Shown here piece by piece: positions 52,703-64,000 of a stretch of DNA of 64,000 bases. The DNA lies in assembly GCA_032718865.1 (NCBI GenBank), contig JALUTQ010000035.1, positions 496,001 to 560,000 of the forward strand. Direction: 5' to 3'. This stretch comes from Tilletia caries (Eukaryota; Basidiomycota; Exobasidiomycetes; Tilletiales; Tilletiaceae). A program made the translations under genes and the position numbers. The stretch's first letter is position 1. Each line of letters begins with the position of its first letter. The notes under the pieces are model-generated. The model was not told the DNA's origin. It saw only the letters and a list, made by a program, of their open reading frames with translations, and searched no databases.

Positions 52703-54779
52703 ATGCCATCCACCGCCCCTGAACTCGACGAACCCGTCAGTCTCTCCCGACCCACCACACCTTCTTTCTCAAAGATGTTCTTCAAATCGCCCGCGGCCGT
52801 CCTCCGTAAGAGCACAGCAAACGCAGCCAAGAGGGTCGACCGCTCGGCTTTGCCGCGTCCTCACACCACCTCAGGACTACCGTGAGTTAATCCCAGTTGG
52901 CTCCGTTGCCGCGCTTGGCAAATGTCTGATTTGTTTGTTCACCCTTTACACCGTCTCGCCCTTCCGGTCCGAATACAGTATGCACCTGTCTTCATATGTC
53001 TCCTTCTGTGCATACTCAAGTCAGTGGGACCCCTCCATCTACGGAGCAGGTAACCCATGCCCGCCTCCTCCCCGAGGTACCCTGAATGACAGCAAGCTCG
53101 CGTTCCTCGATTGGCAAATGGCCCTCATCAAGTTCGAACGCGAGCGCGACGCCGCCAACAACGAAAACAGGATAAGAGCAGAGCATTCCACCCTCCAGAC
53201 GGTGGAAAGCGTGGACGTCGACACCTTCGAAGTCTTGGCTGGCAACGGCGAAGCGGTAGAACACCTGGTGCAAGAGACTGCACTCCGAGCCGGCGTAAAT
53301 CAGCTGGAAGTTCCCGAGGAGTCCCTTGTTCGCACCCGCAAGCCCGTCCAGAGACTGTCGGGCTTTGCTCCCCGGCCACACACCACCGATGGCTCAATTA
53401 CTACCGCATACGTCCCCAAAATCCCAGGTCGCTTTTACGCTGTCGCCCAGCCTCGTGACGAGGAACCGGAATTCCAACCAACGGCGATGGCCAGTGTCGC
53501 GCCGGCGCCCTCCGCACAGGACATCGAAGCCTCCACACGGATGATGATGAACGCAGTTCTCGTACCCGTACACAGCAATGATACCGAAGAAAGCAGTGGA
53601 GCTTCCACTCCCTCAACCTCGACATCCCCTTCCGTCATCGGATCCAGCTCGGGATCCGAATGGGCAGCGGCTTCAGGCAGGGCTACTGGTTCCCGTCATA
53701 GGGCCACGTCGTCCGTCGCAACGTCAGCCTTTGAAGCTCACGAGCGTCGCAATGGCTTCGGATCCAAGGGACCTGTCAGCTCCCACAATTTCAACACCCG
53801 CGATGCGGCATATGAATTGTCTGACCCCGAAGCTACAAAGTACAACCAGAACAAGCCACTGCCACCACTCGGCGTCGGGCCAAACATGTTCTTTTCTCCT
53901 CCTCCTTTTGCACCGAACCATTACAACGACCTGGCCCCGGTGCGGGAAAGCAGCCACGCGACACCTCAACCAGTAGTTGGAGCTCGCGAACCGCAACAAA
54001 CGAAGAGCTCCCGGAGTCCTGATCGAGCGTCGAGACAGGCGGACGCTGTCAATGCAGATACACAAGACAGGCCTCTGAGCTCTGCCTCTGTGCTCGCATC
54101 AGGACGATCGAGATCTGTCCTGTCCCGAGCGGTCAACCGATTCCGACCTACGACGCCATCAGCCTCGACAGAGCGCGATTCCGAAGTTTCTACTTCCGCA
54201 ACCAATTCAGCGGTCAAGACTACATCCTCCCGCCTGAGCTTTTTCAATTCGGGACGCGAGGTGAGCCGGAAACGATCCCGGTCCACAGGCGCGACTTCGT
54301 TCCTTGACAGTAGTGAGGATAGCGCGCAGCGGCGTCAGGATGCGATCGAGGCGGCACAGGGACAGAGACAACGGGCGAAATCGGCGCTTCCTCCCCGTCC
54401 CAACTCACGCATGACATCCGTGCTGTCCCTCCGACCGACGTTCCGACGAGCTGCCTCTGCCGCCGTCCAGCCATCCAAAGCACCCGCACGGCTGCACCAC
54501 CAAGAGCCTCAGCAAGACACAGCAGCAGCAGAAGAATCCTCCGTCTTCGAGGAAGTCCAGGACGAGCTTGCGGAGTCGGAAGACCGCCGGGCTCTTACCT
54601 CGATGAGCACCCGTCAACGGTCTGGGAACCTCTTCAAGGCTGCTAACAACTGGCTACGCTCCCGGTCCCGCGCCGACGAGGTGGGCAGCAGTCCGCGCAC
54701 GTCGGTGAGGAGCCCGGCACACCCTCGTGTGGACGCTGCGATGTTCTCGCCGTCGTCGGCTCTCATCAGCGCTGCCTAG
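52703..54779 (+). CDS. Ser-rich, largely disordered protein of unknown function
   Basis: 645 aa in two exons (52703-52881 and 53021-54779; intron GTGAGT...CTCAAG, phase 2). I do not recognise a catalytic domain. The N-terminal 100 residues are the most ordered and straddle the intron: PSFSKMFFKSPAAVLRKS, then QWDPSIYGAGNPCPPPPRG and LAFLDWQMALIKFERERDAA, a short amphipathic helix that may bind a partner. The remainder is Ser/Thr/Arg/Pro-rich with many RSRS, SRSP and KRSRS basic-serine motifs that look like kinase targets. There is no signal peptide or membrane segment. A cytoskeletal, polarity or signalling scaffold is plausible but not shown. Confidence 0.7.
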
Positions 54780-55533
54780 GAGGAGCAACTTAATACCAAG
54801 AGGGTTCGCGACAGACCGGAACAGGCGACGTACGATCCGAAGTCCGACCCACAACAACTAAAAAGTAAAATAGAGAAAACACTCTGGGATCCTAGATGCC
54901 CCCACGAACACGGCCATACACCAACGAGCGGTCGGATCGGAATTTCGCGACCCTTCTCTCCCCCTTCAGCGGCATCAAACCGAACCAGACTCCGATACAA
55001 CATCACGATTCACGCCCACACATTCGCTCTGCCTTCTATTACCCCCACTTTTCGCTTCGACACCCAGCATATTTGATTCCCCCCCTCCCCACTTCACTCT
55101 ACATCTTTCACGACCCCTTTCCTTTCAAAATCCAAGCTCTCGAGTACACGGGCTCTCACGTCGACAGCAAAGGAGGGCTTTACTCCCACCCCAACCAACA
55201 ACATTTCTCCCGCCCTTTTGTGCTTTCGCTGATACCCGCCACCCTTCAGTTTTGTCCCTTGCGCTTTCTCTCTGTGTTTTCTACTTCCTGTACTGCTAGC
55301 ACTCGCGCAACTCAGTTCCTTGTTCAATCATCTCGCAAATGTGTCTCTTGACTCTTCTCCTCAAGTGCTCTGGGAGGGTCCATGCTTGTGCGAGGGGTGG
55401 ACAAACCTGGATCGGCGTATCCTCAGGCGCAGCAGGCTTCACAAATCTCCGGCCGCACCGTCCAGAGACGAGTGAGCACAGAATGCAAATAATGCAAGCG
55501 TCGGGAGAGATTCTCCTTGGTTGTGTTTCTTCA
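54780..55533. other. Convergent intergenic region, pyrimidine-rich on plus
   Basis: The 3' sides of the Ser-rich gene and the PP2C gene. 54955-55310 is CT-rich. No convincing gene is present. Confidence 0.5.
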
Positions 55534-58454
55534 TTATTGCCGATGATCGCGAAAGATATCAGTCTTGCTCCGCCTCAACTCCCGCCGCTCCTTCGTGGTG
55601 TCCTTGCCGCCGACTTGACCCCAGCCGCGGAGAGGGATGCATAAGACGGTAAGGTTGTCGTCACTGCCCGTATATTGAAAGGATGGGAAGTCAGTAAAAA
55701 TGGTGAAAGTCGTGCATGCCGCCCACCCCTGAGCAAAAAGGGACATAAACTCACCTGCCGAGCTCCTCGGCGAACGCCAGGACGCTCTTGGCCGCCTGAG
55801 AAGGATGTCGGGCGTCTCGGCATAGATCAACAATCTCTTGATCTGACATGACGCCGCCAATCCCGTCGCTGAAGCCGATGATGAACGCAAAGTCGTCACC
55901 TGCAATGCAAGGAAAGAGGGGGGAAGGGAGAAAGGGGAGTTCAGTCCTTGGGTTCAGATATTCATTGGCAGGGGTGACGGCCAGCCGGAAGTGTTCCGGT
56001 CAACGCGGAAGACCTTGACGTGTCTCTTCCGGTACACCCAACCACCACCGACAATAGCGCAGAGATCCGAAGTGTTGGGAGAGAGAACGATCCGAAGTGT
56101 TGGATGCCAGGCTGTGTGCTTGACGTGACGCGTCGACGCGGTGGCACCCGAGTACGCAACGCGTCGCAACTCGCACCTGTCCCTGCCGAGAAATGTAGCG
56201 TCGCCGCCCACCGGTCATCAGAGTAAAACCGCGAAGACAAGTCATGCGTGCCGACGAGAAACCAATCCGTGGGACAATCCTGTAGTCTGTGCCCTCACAG
56301 CTCGACACAACCGGTAACCTCAGGAATTGGACTCACCATTAATGATGCGAGTGATCACCTCCGGTTCTGCAGTTACGCCAGCCCGCCTGGAGGTGCGGAC
56401 GTGCGGTACAGCGTGCGTGGCGAGATGTGTGCGCGGGATATGGTACCGTGGCGCCGAGTAAGCGAGGCGTAGAAGGTTGAGGAAGACCCGTGCGCAGGAC
56501 CGATCCAGAAAGGAAGGTGATGAAGGTGTGCAGAGCAATTACCGAGCGAGGAACCCGCGGAAAGGAAGAAAGAAAGAGAGACGAACGATGAGCTCTGCGA
56601 AGAGATGCTCCAGCACAGGGAGGAGAGCTCCGAGGTGCTCTCGTATCACCTGTATCACTCACTTGTAGCGCGAATCACCAAAGGCCCTCGTGTTCGCCAG
56701 AGCACCCATCCATCGAGCCTCGCCAAAGCTGTCGGTGACCATGCCTGCCCCTACTCTTCGAAGACGTTCTGACTCCGCAGGGTCGTCTGGGTGGTGGTAC
56801 TGTTCCGGAGATTGTAGGGAAGTGTGACAGTGCCTTCGTCAGGGTATGGGAGCGAAAACAGGCTGGATTTGTGTAGACACACTCACGTTCGTAAGGGGAA
56901 TCGCCTCGCCGTTTGACTTGGCGCAGAGGAGAAGTCTCGTGTCGCTGTGAAGACATGTGAATGACAGTGAGAGTGAGTGAGTGCTTTCAGAAAGGGGCGG
57001 AGAGAAAGGGGAAGATGATTTTACTGACCCTACATGTGCAGCTGTCATGCCGACGAGCTTGCTCGAGTAAAACGGTACGGCAGGCACATCGAGGCTGTGT
57101 AGGAGTGCTACGCTGGCCGTCGATCCTCCCACGTTGAGGTCGTCGTTTGCCTGAATCGTTCGATCTGCCTGTTGGAATAAGGAGGATGTACCTATTGAAT
57201 CAGTGTCCCGCCGTCACGAACAAAGGGGCGAGGCAGCATGATGACTTACGATAAGCCAAGACAGAGTAGCTCTCTCCGCCAGAGTCATATGCTCCTTTGC
57301 GACGTCTTCAGGTGGCTGTATTCTGTCGGTGAATGTCGCGTAATCGGTTGGATCCTCCGAGGAGTCGGATGTCTCGTCGGAATCGCCTGGTGAGTCGTCC
57401 TCAAGAGATGATACTGACTGCGAATTTTCATCATCGACATTGGTTTCGCTGGTGGAGGCCGATGCCGATACAGCCAGAGTAGCATGTCCCTGAGCATCCG
57501 ACTTTATGCCATCGATGAGCTCGGACATCGTCCTTGGGGCGCTCTTTGACTGTAGCTCTTGGGTGTTCTTTGACTGTAGCTCCTCTTCGCGCTGCTCCTC
57601 GGCAAACGACTTGATCCCTGGCGGTCTTTGATTCGGCAAACGACCTGTTCGACCCGGAGCCAGGGCGGGACCGGCGCGGATGGGTTTGAGGTGCTCTTGA
57701 CGGACCCAGCGGGTGATTTCTCCGCCCGTGAAGCGCCTGAAGTAGCCTCCCAAGGCACGAGTGTATTGTACTGCAGGTTCAAATTTTCTTTCAACAGACG
57801 AGCTCAGCCAGCGAAGGGAAGCACGAGCCGCAAGACTGCTCTCACCTGTGTCAGTCACTAGAGATGGCTCCACCGATTCGAAGATTTTGTGCAGATTTGC
57901 TTTTAAAAACGCAGAGACTGCTTGCCCTCCATGGCTGCTCAGACAGATGGTTCAGACGACAGAAATGCATCAGTTCACGATGCGATTGAAAAGAGGAAGA
58001 TACACACGCAGACATACCCGTCATAACATCCGAACCACATCAGCTGACCAGCGAGCGCTTTGACTTCCGGCGATGCCTCGTCCAAGCGCTTCTTCCACTG
58101 CGTCGCTGTTTCGCTGTCCACGCCTGTCGCAGCCGGGGGGCGGTGATAGGCGGCGGCAAGCTCGCAGGCAGGCAAGGAGAGACACGCGACGGCGTACGTA
58201 TCCTCCTGCGTCCGACGCGTACCCCGAGAGGTTGCTATTCCGTAGACCGAGTTTGGCGCGAGTGAGACTCTCGCTGAGCTTCCCTTCTCTGTCCGTACGC
58301 GGAAGTAGTCCTGGTAGGAGCGCCGCTGTTGGACAGGGCCGCCTGACAAGCGCGCCATCTTGCCTACGCCCTTGCCCACGCCCATGCTGCCTTGCGCTAT
58401 TCTCCGACCGAGCGCTGTGATCGGCAACACCGACGATGACCGACAACAGCTCAT
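55534..58454 (-). CDS. PP2C-family Ser/Thr protein phosphatase
   Basis: Metal-dependent phosphatase, 568 aa in nine exons: 58454-58018, 57934-57846, 57770-57250, 57168-57029, 56944-56887, 56799-56663, 56386-56337, 55899-55755 and 55663-55534; the frame is kept at every junction. PP2C motifs in order: SVYGIATSRGTRRTQEDTY, WFGCYDGHGGQAVSAFLK, LNVGGSTASVALLH, KLVGMTAAHVGDTRLLLC, RRVGAGMVTDSFGEARWMG, LANTRAFGDSRYK, VTAEPEVITRIING and IIGFSDGIGGVMSDQEIVDLC, ending in SDDNLTVLCIPL. The metal-binding Asp residues are all present. An acidic insert of about 100 residues lies in exon 3. The N-terminus is basic and poor in acids and could be a mitochondrial presequence, which with the motif style suggests a Ptc6-like enzyme; that is a guess. 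Confidence 0.87.
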
Positions 58455-58847
58455 GTTTCCGACACGGATAGTACTAAGCTCTCCCAGACGCTTGAGCTTC
58501 GTGTGCTTGTCGCCCTCAGCTTGTGTGTGTGTACTGCGCTGCGACCTTAACTTGTTCTGTTCACATTCAGTGGGAGGCCAGCTGAGTGCAGTTGCACTTG
58601 CGGCCGGCCCCCGTGCTCGTCATGGCCTCGGCGGGTTAGATTTAGATTAGAATAACGTGAGTGCTTAGTCAGCGCTCGCCTTGCAAAACTCACCTACCTT
58701 CGCCTCATCTTGAGGAAGCTCAAGCTTGCCTGCACAAAAGAGTGGTAAGATCTGAGCAGGAAAAGCGAAGGACAAGCGCAGGGAACTTCGGTCTCGAGTC
58801 AGAACGTCAGAACGTCAGAACAGCTCTCCAGGAAAGAAATTCGAGGG
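58455..58847. other. Divergent promoter region, PP2C / ELP3
   Basis: 393 bp between opposite start codons. A short direct repeat AGAACGTCAGAACGTCAGAAC lies 30 bp before the ELP3 ATG. Nothing else stands out. Confidence 0.4.
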
Positions 58848-61081
<2,234 letters not shown>

Positions 61082-61340
61082 TATCAAGCAATCCTTCCGT
61101 CACTCGCTTCGCAACTCCTCTGTACTCTCGCAGCACATGTAAATTGATGTTTCTGTTCTCCCTCAACTCGCAAAGTCCGCAAAGAAGAAGCTCAGGCCAC
61201 TCTTCGTAACAACATGGAAGAGAAGGGTGTTGTCTCAACTCAGAGCCAGAGACACAAGATCCGAAAAGAAGCAGAACCTTAACCAGCTACGATTGCCTCT
61301 AACCGGACGCGTTCGTTCGGAAAGGAAACACGCACACTCT

Positions 61341-63724
61341 TCACCTGCTCTTCCGCATCGCCAACTTCTTCTTGGACCGTTCGATCAAGACGGAGTCGTC
61401 GGCATCGTTGAACGCCGACGTATCGGCCAGTGTCGAATCGTCGCCCACCGCTGCTGCTTTGCCGTTCGACTTCTTGCCCTTCTTCTGGGACGAAGTTGAG
61501 ACGTCGCCCGATTCAGCCTCAGCCTCAGCCTCAGCCTCCTCCTCCTTGTCATCGCCGTCGTCATCGTCATCATCCTCGTCGTCGGTGGCAGCAGCGCTGA
61601 ATGCTGCTACGTCGTCGTCCACAACATCGGCAGCATCCGCTTTTGATGCCTTCTTGCCCTTTCCACCGTCGTTCTTCTTTGCCGGAGGGTCGACCTTCAG
61701 CTTGGCGACGAAGAAACCGTCCAAGTTATGTGCGTGAGGCTACGACGCCCGAAAGTATCGGGCCCGTGAGGAAAAGAAGGATGAGGTCAGCCTCCTCCGT
61801 ATTGATGATGCCCACCTGCCCCTCCTTCGGCATTTCCTCAATTAAAACTCACGTAGACCCTACGAGCAAAGCCCATCTTCGCATCAAAGTTCTTCCCCTG
61901 GAAACTCTTGAAACCCTCGGCGCCAAACTGGATGCCGGAATCGACGAGACGGACATTGGGCCGCTTCTTCAGCGCGTAGTCCACCACGGCCTCGTCCTCC
62001 TCGACCATGACGGAGCAGGTCGAGTAGACGACGTAGCCGCCGGTCGTCGATCGCGGGTTGACGCTGTCGATGGCGCAGAGGATGAGTTGTTTTTGGAGGT
62101 GGGTGAGCAATTGGAGGTCGCGGTATGACTGTAGGGAGTAGATATAAGAAACGCGTCAAATTTCCGGAAGAAAGCGGATTTACTCATCGTGTCAACGACG
62201 CTACATGTATGACATACCTTGTTGGTCTTGACACTCTGGTCCTTGCTAACGACACCAGTGCCAGAGCAAGGCGAGTCGAGAAGGACACGATCGAATCCAC
62301 CCAGCACCTTGGGGAACTGTCTGCCATCGTAGTTGCAGACGACGACGTTCTTACACCCCAGCCGATGGATGTTTGCAGTAAGACTCTTGACACGCGCCTT
62401 ATTCGAGTCATTCGCAAAGACCACCCCGGTATTCTGCATGAGCGCAGAGAGGTAAGTGCTCTTCCCACCGGGTGCGCTGGCCATGTCGAGCACGCGTTCA
62501 CCGGGCTGCGGGTCGAGGGCGATGCAGGGTAGGAAGGAGGAGGCGGATTGGAGCATGTAGTAGCCTGCGAGGTACTCGGGCGTGGCGCCGACGGGGACGG
62601 GGGACTCGAAGACTTGGAGACCGACTTTGGACCAGGTCCCGATGGGTTCCAGGTTGACGCCGCGGTTGATGAGGGCCTGTGCGAGGTCGCGTCTGCGGGT
62701 GCGGAGGGTGTTGGCGCGGATGGTGACGGGTCTGGGTGTCTCGTTCGCCTCGAAGAACTCGATCGCCTGAGCAAAGGGGAGTCAAAACTGTCAGCTTTTT
62801 GTATTTCAGGGCATGTTCAAAAGAAAAAAGTAAGACTCACCTCGGCTGGACTGAAGAGGTCAAAGAGCTTCTCGGCCAGGAAGCGGTTGTAGCCGTAATA
62901 GGTGCAAATGTCGGTCAAGAGCTGTTCGACATATTCGGACCTGGAGCGACCCTGCTTGGCGTGCTTCTTGAAGTTGCTGAGAATGGCAACGACTTCCTGT
63001 ATCCGCAATTGGATAACCTGGAGATCCGGACCGGCGACACGCTCCTGCTCTGCCTCTTCGGCTGTGGGGAGAGCAAAGTCGTTCTCTGCACCATCGTCCT
63101 CCTCCTCCTCTTCATCGTCTTCTCCGCTATCGTCATCCTCGTTCCGCTCGGGGTGCTCGATATGGTTGGCGAGGAGATGCTCATCATCAGAGTCTCGAAG
63201 TTCGTCGTCATCGTCGTCTTCCTCGTCGTCCTCGCCCATGTCGAACTCGTCCCCCTCGCCGTCTTCACCGAGCAGATCGTCGTCGCTGTCTCCATCCCCT
63301 AGATCGAATTCATCGTCATCGCCATCGTCCTCCGCCTCCTCCTCCTCATCTTCAACAGCAGGGATGACAGCTGGGGCTCTGATTGAAGGAACGAGGGAAT
63401 GTTAGCTGCCTACTTTGAGCATGTGATTATGATTATTCAGACTCACTTTGCCTTTGCTTTTCCCTTCCCATTGACTGGAGCGGGAGCGGGGGCCGAAGCG
63501 GGGGGAACGGAAGCCTGAGCTTTCTGCTTCTTGGGCAGCGCGGGCTTGGCTCCTGCTGGCTTTGGCTTCTGTGCTGCGGGCGATGATTGAGCGACCTTGC
63601 GCTTCTTGCCGTTGGCTGGGTGTGCGTCGCCGTCGTTTGCGCTGTTCTTGCGCTTGTTGGGAGCGAGCGGTGCGGCGGGCAGTGGCTGAGGCGCCGCCTG
63701 CTTGTTCTTTGCTTTCCGTCCCAT
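61341..63724 (-). CDS. NOP2: 25S rRNA cytosine-C5 methyltransferase NOP2
   Basis: Nucleolar m5C methyltransferase and 60S assembly factor. 679 aa in five exons: 63724-63447, 63378-62841, 62766-62218, 62128-61853 and 61739-61341; the frame is kept. The N-terminus is Lys/Ala/Pro-rich, then about 100 residues of Asp/Glu repeats, as in yeast Nop2. A helical NOP2/NSUN domain follows (SRSEYVEQLLTDICTYYGYN). The catalytic part includes NTLRTRRRDLAQALINRGV, the SAM site LDMASAPGGKSTYLSALMQ, LLDSPCSGTGVVSKD (TC-type general Cys) and GGYVVYSTCSVMVEEDEAVV (catalytic Cys). A second acidic stretch and a basic end (KKKLAMRKSR) complete it. It is convergent with ELP3, 259 bp apart. Confidence 0.93.
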
Positions 63725-64000
63725 TCTGCTTCTTCTCTTTCTCTTTCAATAACGAACGAACGAAACGAGTGCCGAGCGAGTGAGCTGTGAGATGCAGAAA
63801 ACATTCTCGCTCTGAACTTTTTTTGGTGATCGGCGATTCGGAGCCTTTCCACGCCATGTGGCTCGAGCGGAATCGGCGATTGAGCACAGCGTAAATAATC
63901 AATGAATCCAACACCAGGAAAGTGGAACGATGCATGGCTGGCCGAACGCAACACGTCGGACGGAGTAAGTAGTGACGGACAGCCAAATATCGTAGACTGA
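63725..64000. other. NOP2 promoter side, window edge
   Basis: 276 bp upstream of NOP2 to the window end; no gene is seen. Confidence 0.4.

Overview
The window is 64 kb of nuclear DNA from a fungus, most likely a basidiomycete. The DNA is GC-rich and protein genes carry short GT-AG introns of about 50 to 130 nt. Conserved genes are ordinary fungal housekeeping genes. The repeat content (a KDZ-type transposase, a tyrosine-recombinase retroelement, a non-LTR retroelement) fits Basidiomycota. I could not place it to class.

Left third (1 to about 20.4 kb): a repeat-dominated island. It holds a small hypothetical gene, a divergent histone H3 gene with two introns and a duplicated tail end, a frameshifted KDZ transposase gene, and then a three-level nest of mobile elements. 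A 5'-truncated LINE (minus strand, poly(A) end at 7718-7736) is split by a DIRS-like tyrosine-recombinase retrotransposon (about 9422-20209; gag, RT/RNase H and recombinase on the plus strand). The recombinase gene is itself split by a 4,940-bp unit (14508-19447). That unit has two near-identical direct repeats of 787 and 790 bp, each with its own terminal inverted repeats, around a gene-like cargo. Only the outer ends carry a perfect 8-bp target duplication, and deleting the unit plus one duplication leaves the recombinase frame open.

Middle (20.8-46.9 kb): a compact gene block. It contains a secreted alpha/beta-hydrolase-like protein lacking the nucleophile serine, a CON-10/KGG-like stress protein, two adjacent succinate dehydrogenase assembly factors (SDH8/SDHAF4 and SDH5/SDHAF2), pterin-4a-carbinolamine dehydratase, RNase P/MRP subunit POP4, a PHO80-type cyclin, the SLX1 nuclease, a TesB-type acyl-CoA thioesterase, GINS subunit SLD5, a WD-repeat-like protein, a GPATCH1-like splicing protein and a secreted Kre9/Knh1-like protein with internal repeats.

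Right (46.9-64 kb): a gene-poor stretch (46.9-52.7 kb) with two small inverted-repeat elements, one enclosing a tRNA-like sequence and one with an 8-bp target duplication. A serine-rich protein of unknown function, a nine-exon PP2C phosphatase, Elongator subunit ELP3 and rRNA methyltransferase NOP2 follow. For most multi-exon genes I checked that the proposed exon lengths keep the frame. Frame breaks at mononucleotide runs occur in the mobile-element genes but in none of the conserved host genes I spliced.
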